From Polaribacter sp. Hel1_85 (GTDB taxonomy: Bacteria; Bacteroidota; Bacteroidia; Flavobacteriales; Flavobacteriaceae): DNA of 64,000 bases. The translations under genes and the position numbers were made by a program. A model generated the notes under the pieces. The model worked only from the letters and a program-made list of their open reading frames with translations, was not told the origin of the DNA and did no database searches. The stretch spans positions 749,001 to 813,000 of the forward strand of contig NZ_JPDS01000001.1 in the NCBI RefSeq assembly GCF_000766795.1, given 5' to 3'. Shown piece by piece: positions 17,691 through 26,306 of the stretch; position 1 is the stretch's first letter; every line of letters begins with the position of its first letter.

Positions 17691-20243
17691 ATGCCCGTTA
17701 AAAATTTGTTTGAAAAATATTTCAATGATTTTGAAGACTATGATGAAGTTTTAAAATCTGATATGACCATAAATCCTAGTTGGGAGAAGTTATTAAATAA
17801 TTTCTCTACAATTGGAATAGAAGAACTTTCTGAAAAACAAAAACAAATAGATTGGTTACTTGCAGAAAACGGAGTTACCTACAATGTTTATAATGATCCT
17901 AAAGGATTAAATAGACCTTGGAGTTTAAATATTATTCCTTTTATTATTGAGCAACAAGAATGGAAATCAATAGAAAAAGGATTGAAACAACGTGCAGAAT
18001 TATTAAATTTAATTTTGAATGATATTTATGGTAAAAGAGAACTTATCAAAAATAAAATCATTCCACCAGAAATCATTTATTCTCATCGTGGTTTTTTAAG
18101 AAATTGTGATCAAATAAAATACAATACTACTAAAAACCTATTAATTCATTCAGCAGATTTAGCTCGTGGTCCAGATGGTAGAATGTGGGTTGTTAATGAT
18201 CGTACAGAAGCCCCATCAGGACTAGGATATTCTTTAGAAAATAGATTTTCTGCAAGACGTTCTGCTCCAGAATTATTTAAGGATATTCATATAGAACAAC
18301 CTTTTAGCTTTTTTAAAGATTTTCACCAGTTATTAATAGATGCTGCACCTAACAACAAAGAGAATCCAACTATAGTTATTCTTACTCCTGGCCCGCATAA
18401 TGAAACCTATTTTGAGCATGCTTATTTATCTTCTTACTTAGGGTATCCATTAGTAAAAGGAAATGATTTAGTTATTAGAAGTAATAAAGTATATATTAAA
18501 ACTTTAAAAGGATTAATACAAGTTGATGTAATTCTAAGACGCGTAGATGGAGCATATACAGATCCTTTAGAATTAAAAGGAGACTCTTATTTAGGTGTTG
18601 CTGGATTATTAAATGCTGTTAGAAAGAAAAATGTTAGTATCCTTAACCCAATTGGAAGTGGTGTTTTAGAAAACCCTGGTCTAATTCCTTTTATGAATTC
18701 AATTTGTAAATATTTTTTAAAAGAAGATCTAATTCTTCCACAAATAGCTTCTTGGTGGTGTGGTCAAGAAAAAGAAAGAAATTTTGTATTAGAAAACCTT
18801 ACAAAATTTGTTGTAAAACCAATAGATAGAACAAATAGAGAACATATTTATTTTTGCGAATTACTTAATGAGGATGAATTAGAATCATTAAAAAAACAAA
18901 TTTTAGAAAAACCTTATCATTTTGTGGCTCAAGAAAACATATCATTTTCAACAGCACCTAATTTTACATCTAAAGGTTTAGAACCTAGAAAAGTTGTTTG
19001 CAGAACTTTTGCAGTTGCAAAAAATGAAACTTATAGTATTATGCCTGGTGGTTTAGTAAGAGTTGCTGCAGAAAGAGAAGAGTTAAGAGTATCTAACCAA
19101 CGAGGTGGTACAAGTAAAGATTTTTGGATTACAAATTCTACAACTAAAGAACAACCACATAACCAACGTTATCACTGGCATAATTCTTCTGCAAATACAC
19201 TTGCAGGAATAGAAAATTTGCCAAGTAATACTGCTGAAAATTTATTTTGGTCTGGAAGATATTTAGCAAGAACACTAGTTACTGCTAGATATATTAGAAT
19301 GGTATTAAATCAAATGGCCGATTCTGATTTTAGTAAACAAGACTCTAACCCAGAAAGTTTACATATTTTATTTCAATCAATAACGCATTTAACTTCCATA
19401 TTCCCTGGATTTACAGGCAAAAATAAAGAAGCTGCTTTTAAAGATCCATTAAAAGAAATTGCAAAAGCTTTATTTGATAAAAATGAGTTTGGTAGTCTTG
19501 CAAATGGAATTCAATCTTTCTCAAATTCTTATTTTTCTTTACGAAATTTGTGGTCTAAAGATATGTGGCGTGTTTTTGATTCTATAACTAAACAATGGAT
19601 CAGTTTTAAACCTGAAAAACATCAGAATATAAAAAGTATTATACAGTTACTAGATAGCATTATTACCAAATTAATTGCATTTATGGGATTAATTGAAGAA
19701 AGCATTTTGGTAGAACAAGGACTTCTACTCTACTTTATTGGTTTGCAAATGGAACAAGCAACGATGAATATTGATAAATCTAGAGCACTTTTAGTAGTAA
19801 AAAATGAAGAACAAACAGAATATGAAATCCTAGAATCTCTTCTAGATAGCAATGAGAGTTTAAATATTTATAGATATAGTTTTAAATCGTATTTAAACAT
19901 AGAAAATGTAATCAATCTTATTCTTTTAGATAAATCATATTCTCGATCATTAAAGTATCAATTAAATAGAATTAGAAAAGACATCTCTAAATTACCAGAT
20001 AAAAATCAAAATATAGAACTTACAACTTCTTACCTAGCAATAAAAGAAGCTTGTGATTTGATAGAAAATGTTAATTCTAAGAACATTTCAAAAATAGATA
20101 ACAATAAATTTACTAGAATAGCGCTAGATGAATTATTAGCTAAACTTAGCACGTTAATTCATAAAACATCGTTATCAGTTACAAATACATATTTTAATCA
20201 TTCAGACCAACAAAGACAATTGGTTCATCAAAAAAACGTTTAA
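17691..20243 (+). CDS. Circularly permuted ATP-grasp/alpha-E fusion protein
   Basis: 850 residues. The ATP-grasp part (about 1-490) shows RGPDGRMWVVNDRTEAPSG near 159-177, VDVILRRVDGAYTDPLE near 279 and FVVKPIDRTNREHIYF near 372, ending NQRGGTSKDFWI. The alpha-E part starts near 515 (LPSNTAENLFWSGRYLARTL) and runs to about 830. The two domains that are separate genes at 11531 and 12492 are fused here. It follows the DUF2126 gene by 14 bases and precedes the transglutaminase by two, so the three proteins are made together. Confidence 0.9.
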   Translation: MPVKNLFEKYFNDFEDYDEVLKSDMTINPSWEKLLNNFSTIGIEELSEKQKQIDWLLAENGVTYNVYNDPKGLNRPWSLNIIPFIIEQQEWKSIEKGLKQRAELLNLILNDIYGKRELIKNKIIPPEIIYSHRGFLRNCDQIKYNTTKNLLIHSADLARGPDGRMWVVNDRTEAPSGLGYSLENRFSARRSAPELFKDIHIEQPFSFFKDFHQLLIDAAPNNKENPTIVILTPGPHNETYFEHAYLSSYLGYPLVKGNDLVIRSNKVYIKTLKGLIQVDVILRRVDGAYTDPLELKGDSYLGVAGLLNAVRKKNVSILNPIGSGVLENPGLIPFMNSICKYFLKEDLILPQIASWWCGQEKERNFVLENLTKFVVKPIDRTNREHIYFCELLNEDELESLKKQILEKPYHFVAQENISFSTAPNFTSKGLEPRKVVCRTFAVAKNETYSIMPGGLVRVAAEREELRVSNQRGGTSKDFWITNSTTKEQPHNQRYHWHNSSANTLAGIENLPSNTAENLFWSGRYLARTLVTARYIRMVLNQMADSDFSKQDSNPESLHILFQSITHLTSIFPGFTGKNKEAAFKDPLKEIAKALFDKNEFGSLANGIQSFSNSYFSLRNLWSKDMWRVFDSITKQWISFKPEKHQNIKSIIQLLDSIITKLIAFMGLIEESILVEQGLLLYFIGLQMEQATMNIDKSRALLVVKNEEQTEYEILESLLDSNESLNIYRYSFKSYLNIENVINLILLDKSYSRSLKYQLNRIRKDISKLPDKNQNIELTTSYLAIKEACDLIENVNSKNISKIDNNKFTRIALDELLAKLSTLIHKTSLSVTNTYFNHSDQQRQLVHQKNV

Positions 20244-20245
20244 TA

Positions 20246-21181
20246 ATGTTGTATTCGATTATTCACACTACTAGTTATGATTATGATGAGGCAATTACCT
20301 ATTGCCATAATATAGCAATCTTAAAACCCAGAGATTTTTTGGGTCAACAACTTATTGACTATTCTTTAGAAATACAACCTTTTCCTACTTACCTTGAAGA
20401 AGATATCGATTTCTTTAACAATACAATTTCTAGGTTTTCTATAGAGCAATCACATAACAAACTTGTTGTAACTGCAACTAGTCTCGTTGAACGTAATTTT
20501 GATTTACAGCCTAATATTTTTACTTCAGAAATTTGTAAAAAGACTACAATAAAAGATGCTTTAAATGAATTTAAAAAAGGAACTGAGGAAACATTATCGG
20601 TTTATGAATTTACTTTAGACTCACAATTTATAAAATCTATTTCTTCAGAAATTAAAGAATATGCAGAAATTTCTTTACAACCAGAAAGATCAATTTTTGA
20701 AGCTACAAATGAATTAATGGAACGTATTTTTAAAGATTTTACTTTCGATTCTCATTTTAGTACAATTGCAACTCCGCTAGAGGAAGTTATGAAAGCTAAA
20801 AAAGGAGTTTGCCAAGATTTTGCTCAAATAGGAATTGCCTGTTTACGATCTGTTGGCTTACCTGCAAGATATGTTAGTGGATATATTGAAACTTTACCAC
20901 CTCCAGGAAAAGAAAAATTAGTGGGTACTGATGCTTCTCATGCTTGGTTTTCTGTTTATATACCAAAATTTGGTTGGGTTGATTTTGACCCTACAAACAA
21001 TCAAATTCCAAAAAACCAACACATTACAGTTTCTTATGGACGAGATTACTACGATGTTCCACCTTTAAAAGGTGTACTTTATGGATCTGGAAACAGTAAA
21101 ATGAAAGTATCTGTAGATATTAGACCTGCTAAAAACACAAAACAGCAACAACATCAACAGCAGCAACAGCAGCAACAATAA
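20246..21181 (+). CDS. Transglutaminase-like cysteine protease, last gene of the cluster
   Basis: 311 residues. The domain is of the bacterial transglutaminase type: Cys189 (KGVCQDFAQ), His232 (ASHAWFSVY) and Asp246/248 (VDFDPTN). An N-terminal beta region (IIHTTSYDYDEAITYCHN) is typical. The last 15 residues are a low-complexity Gln/His tail (KQQQHQQQQQQQQ), encoded by CAA/CAG repeats at 21139-21179, which lies outside the conserved domain. It probably processes or cross-links the peptide substrate of the operon. No signal peptide is visible, so it is likely cytoplasmic. Confidence 0.9.
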   Translation: MLYSIIHTTSYDYDEAITYCHNIAILKPRDFLGQQLIDYSLEIQPFPTYLEEDIDFFNNTISRFSIEQSHNKLVVTATSLVERNFDLQPNIFTSEICKKTTIKDALNEFKKGTEETLSVYEFTLDSQFIKSISSEIKEYAEISLQPERSIFEATNELMERIFKDFTFDSHFSTIATPLEEVMKAKKGVCQDFAQIGIACLRSVGLPARYVSGYIETLPPPGKEKLVGTDASHAWFSVYIPKFGWVDFDPTNNQIPKNQHITVSYGRDYYDVPPLKGVLYGSGNSKMKVSVDIRPAKNTKQQQHQQQQQQQQ

Positions 21182-21651
21182 TAATATTTTCTAAAAAAAA
21201 TATTGTTTCATTAAAGCTAAACACTTAGTTAAAATATTTTCTGATAATTTTAAAGCTGTAATAGATTACATTAGAAATTGTTTGTTTCAAAATTAAATAC
21301 ACACTATCATTTTGGTACTATCCAGTTATAAAAATGTTTGTGTAAATATTCAGAATTTTAAAGAAAAAACGACTTAATTACTAAATAAGTTTGTGTTTAA
21401 ACTTCAAAAAAACTAAATAGAAATATAAAACATCCTATTTCTGTCTTACTATTAACTCTTTTATTATAAAAATAAGTCCTTAATAAAAAAGTAATCACTT
21501 CTATTTTTCTTGTAATGTTTAATTGTCTTTTAATCATAAAAACATCACGTTTTTCTATTCTAGAGAACTCTTTAATCATAAATTCATAATTAAAAACCAA
21601 TTTTAATTACAAATTACTAAATTAAATGTTAAATGTTTATTAATTTATTAC
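21182..21651. other. AT-rich intergenic region, no convincing gene
   Basis: No plausible gene lies here. Only a weak AATATTTT/AAATATT hairpin follows the transglutaminase. The last 100 bases lead into the alginate lyase promoter. Confidence 0.5.
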
Positions 21652-21659
21652 TATATTTG
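21652..21659 (+). promoter_or_regulatory. -7 element TATATTTG of the alginate lyase gene
   Basis: Perfect TAnnTTTG match. It puts the transcription start near 21665, inside the repeat that follows, and leaves an 85-base leader. Confidence 0.65.
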
Positions 21660-21669
21660 GAAAACCAGA

Positions 21670-21696
21670 TTGGATAACCAAACTGGATAACCAAAA
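21670..21696 (+). promoter_or_regulatory. Tandem operator-like repeat, two copies of TGGATAACCAAA
   Basis: Copies at 21671-21682 and 21684-21695 are identical. Each with its preceding base is a palindrome of the form TTGG-ATAA-CCAA or CTGG-ATAA-CCAA. They sit at the predicted transcription start, the place for a repressor. A GntR/LacI-type alginate regulator would fit but is not in the window. Confidence 0.45.
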
Positions 21697-21750
21697 ATAA
21701 ATAATAATTGTATTTAGAATAATTAACATTAAACCCTAAAAAATGAAATT

Positions 21751-23097
21751 ATGAAATTATTAAATTTTAAAAAAACAGTATATTTATTACTATCTTTTAC
21801 TTTTTTACTTTTTACAAGTTGCTCTAGAGATGATTCATCTATTTTAGAAGAAGAAACTTTTTTAATAGATCAGAAAGAATCATTAAATTCAAATTTATTA
21901 GCAAAATCTTCGAGTTCTGTAGAACTTTCAATTAGTTCAGTCTCAGCTAGTGCAAGTCATAGCTCTACATATGCTGCTTCTAAAGCAATAGATGGTAGCT
22001 TAAATACAAGGTGGACAGCAAATGGAACAGTATACTTATACTTAGACTTAGGATCAAGCAAATTGATAGACTATGTAAAAGTTGCGCATCATGCAGGATC
22101 TAATAGACAATATAAAATGTATTTTCATGTTAGAAATTCTACTTCTGGATCTTGGACACAAGTTGGTAGCAAAACCAGCCCTGGTAACTCCAATGCTTTA
22201 GTAGATTATGACTTAACAAATAGCACTAATAGATATTTACGTGTTATGTGTACTGGTAATACTTCAAATGGCTTTAGTGACATAGAAGAAATTGAAGTTT
22301 GGGGTACAGAAAGTACATCAGGAGGTGGCAATAGTAGTACACCAGGAGGAGTATTAGGTATTGATAATAGTGAATGGAAATTAAATGGATTTACTGCAAC
22401 ACCTAGTTCTTCAGCAACTTATTATGATGATGTAATGAATCAAGTAAATGGTAATATTTCTACTTGGAGTAACAGTAATTATTTTTACGAAAGTAATGGG
22501 TGGGCATATTTTAAATGTTACCGTGGTTTAGGTGGTTCTGCAAATTCTGGAAACCCTAGAGTTGAATTACGTGAACGTACTAATGGAAGTAATGCTAGTT
22601 GGAATGGAGATAATGGAACTCATACAATGTCATTTACAGTAAGAGTCGATCAATTACCTATTGGTTATGATTCTGATGATAATGAAGACAGAACTACTGG
22701 AACTGTATGTTTTGGACAAATTCATGGTCCTAGTGGAACAAATAGTGATGGTGTTGAAGTAGATGATTTAATACGTCTACAATTTGATGGATCTGCTGGT
22801 CAAACAAGTGGTTCTGTAAAATTAAAAATTAGTGGATACATTACCGAAACACAAGGTGGTGGTAGTGAAAGTTATTCTGGGTATTCTTTAGATACTTCGT
22901 ATGATGTACAACTAATTTTCAGTAACGATAGAGTTTCTGTTAAAATAAATGGAAGCGAAGTGTTTGGAAGAACTTTGAATACTGCAGGTAATGGTAGTTA
23001 TTTTAAAGCTGGTAACTATTTACAATCTGTACAGGAAGGTAGTTTTAACGGTTCTTATGGACTTGTTGGAATGAAAAACTTAACAGTTTCTCATTAA
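21751..23097 (+). CDS. Alginate lyase, PL7 family, with CBM32-like domain, lipoprotein
   Basis: 448 residues. A lipobox ends the signal (LLLSFTFLLFTSC, Cys25). Residues about 50-190 form an F5/8C (CBM32-like) domain starting with SASHSSTYAASKAIDG. A Gly/Ser linker near 190-200 leads to a PL7 domain (205-448) with its three conserved strands: RVELRE at 270, Gln323-x-His325 in FGQIHG, and Tyr417-x-Lys419 in YFKAGNY. Glycosidic bonds of alginate (mannuronate or guluronate) are cut by beta-elimination at the cell surface. No other alginate genes are near, so it is not in a visible utilisation locus. Confidence 0.92.
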   Translation: MKLLNFKKTVYLLLSFTFLLFTSCSRDDSSILEEETFLIDQKESLNSNLLAKSSSSVELSISSVSASASHSSTYAASKAIDGSLNTRWTANGTVYLYLDLGSSKLIDYVKVAHHAGSNRQYKMYFHVRNSTSGSWTQVGSKTSPGNSNALVDYDLTNSTNRYLRVMCTGNTSNGFSDIEEIEVWGTESTSGGGNSSTPGGVLGIDNSEWKLNGFTATPSSSATYYDDVMNQVNGNISTWSNSNYFYESNGWAYFKCYRGLGGSANSGNPRVELRERTNGSNASWNGDNGTHTMSFTVRVDQLPIGYDSDDNEDRTTGTVCFGQIHGPSGTNSDGVEVDDLIRLQFDGSAGQTSGSVKLKISGYITETQGGGSESYSGYSLDTSYDVQLIFSNDRVSVKINGSEVFGRTLNTAGNGSYFKAGNYLQSVQEGSFNGSYGLVGMKNLTVSH

Positions 23098-23136
23098 AAT
23101 TTAAATACAAATAAACAATATTCTAAATACAATTAT

Positions 23137-23165
23137 AAAAGCAGGAGAAAATCTCCTGCTTTTTC
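23137..23165 (+). terminator. Intrinsic terminator of the alginate lyase gene
   Basis: GCAGGAGA pairs with TCTCCTGC around an AAAA loop, followed by T5. Confidence 0.88.
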
Positions 23166-23175
23166 ATGCAATATA

Positions 23176-23322
23176 ATTTCTGTCTTCCTTTTAAATTAAG
23201 CTTCAATCTCTTTTAAAGAGAATCAATAACATCTTCTAAAGTAGTAATAAAACTATAATTTTGTTTAATTCTTCATCCTAATAAGTATTTAAACCTTTTA
23301 TGACATGTTGAGCCATTTGGGT
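23176..23322 (-). pseudogene. Decayed partial copy of hisIE
   Basis: Reading on the minus strand, this 147-base segment resembles two separated parts of the intact hisIE gene at 23410-24009: its 3' end (the string GTCTTCCTTTTAA recurs) and a middle part (ACCTTTTATGACA matches ACCTTTATGACAC). The stretch between them is deleted, and both frames are broken. It is a tandem duplication remnant lying just downstream of the functional gene. Confidence 0.75.
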
Positions 23323-23409
23323 TTAAAAAATAAAAAAACACGAAATATTGTTTTGACTTTATTCATATTCATTGGAATTATTCGTTAAACTTTAAAAAAG
23401 TATAACAAA

Positions 23410-24009
23410 TTATTTATGTCTTCCTTTTAACTCTGCTTCAATATCTTTTAAAGTGAAACCTTTTGCTTGTAATAACATTAAATAATGGAACAATAAATCT
23501 GCAGATTCATATAAAAATAACTCATCGTTATTATCCATTGCTTCAATAACAGTTTCTACTGCTTCCTCTCCTACTTTCTGCGCAACTTTGTTAATTCCTT
23601 TTGAGAATAAACTTGCTACATAAGATTTTTTTGTGTCTTTATTAGCAACTCTTTCTGTAATAACTTCTTCTAAAGTAGAAAAGAAACCATAATTGGGCTT
23701 ATTTTCTTCATTCCAACACGTATCAGAACCTTTATGACACGTCGGTCCATTTGGATTCACTTGAATTAATAATGTGTCATTATCACAATCTAATTTAATG
23801 TCTACTAAATTCAGCACATTTCCACTTTCTTCACCTTTTGTCCACAAACGATTTTTAGTTCTAGAAAAGAAAGTAACTAACTTTGTTTCTTGTGTTTTTT
23901 TAAACGCTTCTTCATTCATATAACCCAACATTAAAACATTTTTTGTTGTTGCATCTTGAATGATTGCTGGCACTAATCCGTCGTTATTTTTATTGAAATC
24001 GATGTTCAT
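23410..24009 (-). CDS. hisIE: Phosphoribosyl-AMP cyclohydrolase/phosphoribosyl-ATP pyrophosphatase
   Basis: 199 residues. The HisI half (1-108) has LDCDNDTLLIQVNPNGPTCH and DTCW, with the Asp and Cys residues that hold the catalytic metal. The HisE half (about 110-199) shows EEVITERVANKDTKKSYVASL and KVGEEAVETVIEAM, then a helical ESADLLFHYLMLL. It does steps 2 and 3 of histidine synthesis and is the last gene of the his operon. A repeat-filled gap of about 200 bases separates it from hisF. No terminator is seen directly after it. Confidence 0.95.
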   Translation of the reverse strand: MNIDFNKNNDGLVPAIIQDATTKNVLMLGYMNEEAFKKTQETKLVTFFSRTKNRLWTKGEESGNVLNLVDIKLDCDNDTLLIQVNPNGPTCHKGSDTCWNEENKPNYGFFSTLEEVITERVANKDTKKSYVASLFSKGINKVAQKVGEEAVETVIEAMDNNDELFLYESADLLFHYLMLLQAKGFTLKDIEAELKGRHK

Positions 24010-24024
24010 AATTTATATTTTATT

Positions 24025-24104
24025 TGTCATTTCGAAATGAGCTTTTTTAAGCGATTGAGAAATCTAACTTTGAGATTCCTCCTCATTCTTCGTTCGGAAT
24101 GACA
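24025..24104. repeat. Dispersed imperfect palindromic repeat (family 1), copy A
   Basis: Starts TGTCATTTCGAAATGAG and ends CGGAATGACA, so the ends are inverted repeats. It is similar over about 80 bases to the copy at 29659-29737. It lies in the hisIE-hisF gap. Confidence 0.65.
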
Positions 24105-24124
24105 TCTTTATTTATATTAATTTC

Positions 24125-24176
24125 TGTCAGTTCGAGTGATTTCGATTTTTTATCGAAATTGTATCGAGAACTTTTT
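24125..24176. repeat. Dispersed repeat (family 1), half copy
   Basis: The string TGTCAGTTCGAGTGATTTCG is identical to the left half of the copy at 24981. It has no matching right half. Confidence 0.6.
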
Positions 24177-24185
24177 ATTTATGAG

Positions 24186-24206
24186 ATACTGAAACAAGTT
24201 CAGTAT
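24186..24206. repeat. Small palindrome (family 2), ATACTGAA-CAAG-TTCAGTAT type
   Basis: ATACTGAA and TTCAGTAT pair around a short loop. It belongs to a family whose stem bases vary together between copies. Confidence 0.6.
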
Positions 24207-24211
24207 TTCGA

Positions 24212-24967
24212 CTAAAGTCTCACTGGAATATTTTGTTCTTTTAACTCTTTCTTTAATTCTAAAATAGGGATTTCTCCAAAATGAAAAACACTTGCTGCCA
24301 ATGCTGCATCTGCTTTTCCTTCTACAAAAGTATCTGCAAAGTGTTGTATGGTTCCTGCACCACCAGAAGCAATAATTGGTATATTTAATAATTCTGATAA
24401 ATGTGCCAATGCTTCATTTGCAAAACCACCTTTTGTTCCATCATGATTCATAGAAGTAAACAAAATTTCCCCTGCTCCACGTTCTTCTACTTCTTTTGCC
24501 CATTCAAAAAGTTTGATATCGGTAGGAATTGTTCCACCCGCTAAATGTACAAACCATTCTCCGTCAACTTGTTTAGCATCAATAGCAACAACCACACATT
24601 GACTTCCGAATTTTTCTGCTAATTCATTTACTAATCCTGGTCTTTTTACTGCTGATGAATTGATAGAAACCTTATCTGCTCCCCACTTTAATAATTCATT
24701 TACATTTTCTACGGAAGAAATTCCTCCACCAACTGTAAACGGTATATTTACTTGTTCAGCAACCTGATGCACCATTTCTATCATGGTTTTCCTACCTTCT
24801 AATGTTGCAGAAATATCTAAAAAAACCAATTCATCTGCACCTAAATCTGCGTATTGTTTTGCTAAAACTACAGGATCTCCTGCATCAATTAAATTCACGA
24901 AATTTACACCTTTTACAGTTCTTCCGTTTTTAATATCTAAACAAGGTATTATTCTTTTTGTTAACAT
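24212..24967 (-). CDS. hisF: Imidazole glycerol phosphate synthase, cyclase subunit
   Basis: 251 residues. A TIM barrel with the two key acids: Asp11 in [16 protein letters not shown] and Asp130 in [11 protein letters not shown]. The phosphate-binding strands GGGIS near 80-84 and GGAGT near 222 are present. With HisH it makes imidazole glycerol phosphate and AICAR from PRFAR. hisH, ridA and hisA lie upstream in the same operon. The gap to hisA is 130 bases, filled by a large palindrome. Confidence 0.97.
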   Translation of the reverse strand: MLTKRIIPCLDIKNGRTVKGVNFVNLIDAGDPVVLAKQYADLGADELVFLDISATLEGRKTMIEMVHQVAEQVNIPFTVGGGISSVENVNELLKWGADKVSINSSAVKRPGLVNELAEKFGSQCVVVAIDAKQVDGEWFVHLAGGTIPTDIKLFEWAKEVEERGAGEILFTSMNHDGTKGGFANEALAHLSELLNIPIIASGGAGTIQHFADTFVEGKADAALAASVFHFGEIPILELKKELKEQNIPVRL

Positions 24968-24980
24968 AAATTATTTATAC

Positions 24981-25084
24981 TGTCAGTTCGAGTGATTTCG
25001 ATTTTTTGTCGAAATTATATCGAGAACTTTTAACTACTTCTCGATACAATTTTTTCATTCTTCAAAAATCACTCGAAGTGACAT
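24981..25084. repeat. Dispersed palindromic repeat (family 1), long hairpin in hisF-hisA gap
   Basis: The outer arms TGTCAGTTCGAGTGATTT and AAATCACTCGAAGTGACA pair with one mismatch. An inner hairpin CGAGAA...TTCTCG follows. It would fold in the mRNA between hisA and hisF. Confidence 0.75.
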
Positions 25085-25097
25085 TCGTTTATTGATT

Positions 25098-25856
25098 TTA
25101 ACTTTGGATTATAAATTGTTCCAATTGTTTCAAGCTGATTTTATTCTCATAAATCGCTTTTCCTATAATTACGCCTTCACAACCATTTTCTGCTAATTTT
25201 GGGATTTCTTCAAAAGCAGAAATTCCCCCAGAAGCAATTAATTTTAGAGATTTCTCGACTGCGCTCGAAATTACAGATTCATTTAAAATTTGATTGTAAA
25301 CATCAAAACTTGGACCTTGCAACATTCCGTCTTTAGAAATATCTGTACAAATTACATACTGAATTCCTTTCTTTTGATACTCATTAATAAAAGGAATCAA
25401 TTCTAAACTACTTTCTTCTTGCCAACCATTTGTAGCAATCTTTCCTCCTGAATTATCAGGATAAAAATCGGCTCCCAAAATTATTTTATCAGCACCATAT
25501 TTTTCAATCCAACTTTCGAAAATGACACTGTTTTTTACAGCAATACTTCCTCCAGTAATTTGATTCGCTCCAGAATTAAATGCAATTTCTAAATCTTTAT
25601 CAGATTTTAAACCACCTCCAAAATCAATTTTTAAATTCGTTTTAGATGCAATTTGCTCTAATACTTTATAATTAATAATCTCGCTAGATTTTGCTCCATC
25701 TAAATCTACAACGTGTAAATATTCAATTCCTGCAGCTTCAAATTCTTTAGCAACTTCTAACGGATTTTCGTTATAAATCTTTTTTGTATCGTAATCTCCT
25801 TTTGTTAAACGAACACATTTTCCGTCAATAATATCTATGGCTGGAATTATTCTCAT
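25098..25856 (-). CDS. hisA: ProFAR isomerase (HisA), with repeat-derived insertion
   Basis: 252 residues. It isomerises ProFAR to PRFAR in histidine synthesis. Catalytic Asp8 ([16 protein letters not shown]) and the second Asp near 130 (ILGADFYPD) are visible, along with GGGLKS and IASGGIS phosphate loops. Before LIASGGIS the segment [11 protein letters not shown] (about 194-204) is encoded by TTTCGAGCGCAGTCGAGAAA, the same string family as the non-coding repeat at 31045. It is in frame and probably inserts a surface loop. Confidence 0.95.
   Translation of the reverse strand: MRIIPAIDIIDGKCVRLTKGDYDTKKIYNENPLEVAKEFEAAGIEYLHVVDLDGAKSSEIINYKVLEQIASKTNLKIDFGGGLKSDKDLEIAFNSGANQITGGSIAVKNSVIFESWIEKYGADKIILGADFYPDNSGGKIATNGWQEESSLELIPFINEYQKKGIQYVICTDISKDGMLQGPSFDVYNQILNESVISSAVEKSLKLIASGGISAFEEIPKLAENGCEGVIIGKAIYENKISLKQLEQFIIQS
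25246..25276. repeat. Repeat (family 1) inside the hisA coding sequence
   Basis: The plus-strand bases AGAGATTTCTCGACTGCGCT match the intergenic family (TTCGAG...TCGAGAAATCTC). They encode an insertion of about ten residues in HisA without breaking the frame. Confidence 0.65.
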
Positions 25857-25874
25857 TGATTAATTTATTAATCA

Positions 25875-25895
25875 ACCCTGAATTTATTTCAGGGT
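25875..25895. repeat. Small palindrome (family 2), ACCCTGAA...TTCAGGGT
   Basis: Perfect eight-base arms around a five-base loop, in the gap between ridA and hisA. Confidence 0.55.
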
Positions 25896-25921
25896 CTTTA
25901 TTTTATCTTTCTAAAAAACTA

Positions 25922-26299
25922 CTAATTTAATGCTGTAACTTGAATTTCTATTTTCATTCTCTCATCAAATAAACCTGCAGAAAACATGGTTGCTGCTGGT
26001 CTAACATCTCCTAAATATTTTTTAAGTACTGGCCAACATAACTCAAAGTCAGATGTTTTTGGTAAAATATAAGTTACTCTAACAATTTTGTCTAAACTTG
26101 AATTAGCTTCTTCTAAAATGTTTTTAATGTTTTTAAAACACTGCTCAGTTTGTGCAACAACACCTTCTTCAATAGTCATTGTATCATAATTAAAACCTGT
26201 TGTTCCTGAAACAAAAACCCAATCTCCATCTACAACTGCTCTAGAGTAACCCATTTCTTTTTCAAAAGATGAACCTGAACTTATTAATTTTCTTGCCAT
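25922..26299 (-). CDS. RidA-family enamine/imine deaminase
   Basis: 125 residues, the RutC/RidA fold. The conserved Arg lies in GDVRPAATMFSAGL near 95, with the YSRAVVDGDWVFVSGTTG loop near 19-36 and KIEIQVTALN at the end. RidA removes reactive enamine intermediates of amino acid metabolism. Its place between hisA and hisH is unusual and suggests it shields histidine synthesis intermediates (inference). It is spaced only a few bases from hisH. Confidence 0.85.
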   Translation of the reverse strand: MARKLISSGSSFEKEMGYSRAVVDGDWVFVSGTTGFNYDTMTIEEGVVAQTEQCFKNIKNILEEANSSLDKIVRVTYILPKTSDFELCWPVLKKYLGDVRPAATMFSAGLFDERMKIEIQVTALN

Positions 26300-26306
26300 T
26301 CTAATT

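Noticed and set aside
21139..21179. Possible CRISPR or microsatellite array
   Set aside because: It is a coding CAA/CAG stretch with no spacer pattern.
21397..21600. 67-residue minus-strand frame in the gap before the alginate lyase
   Set aside because: AT-rich low-complexity frame with no promoter, terminator or family feature.
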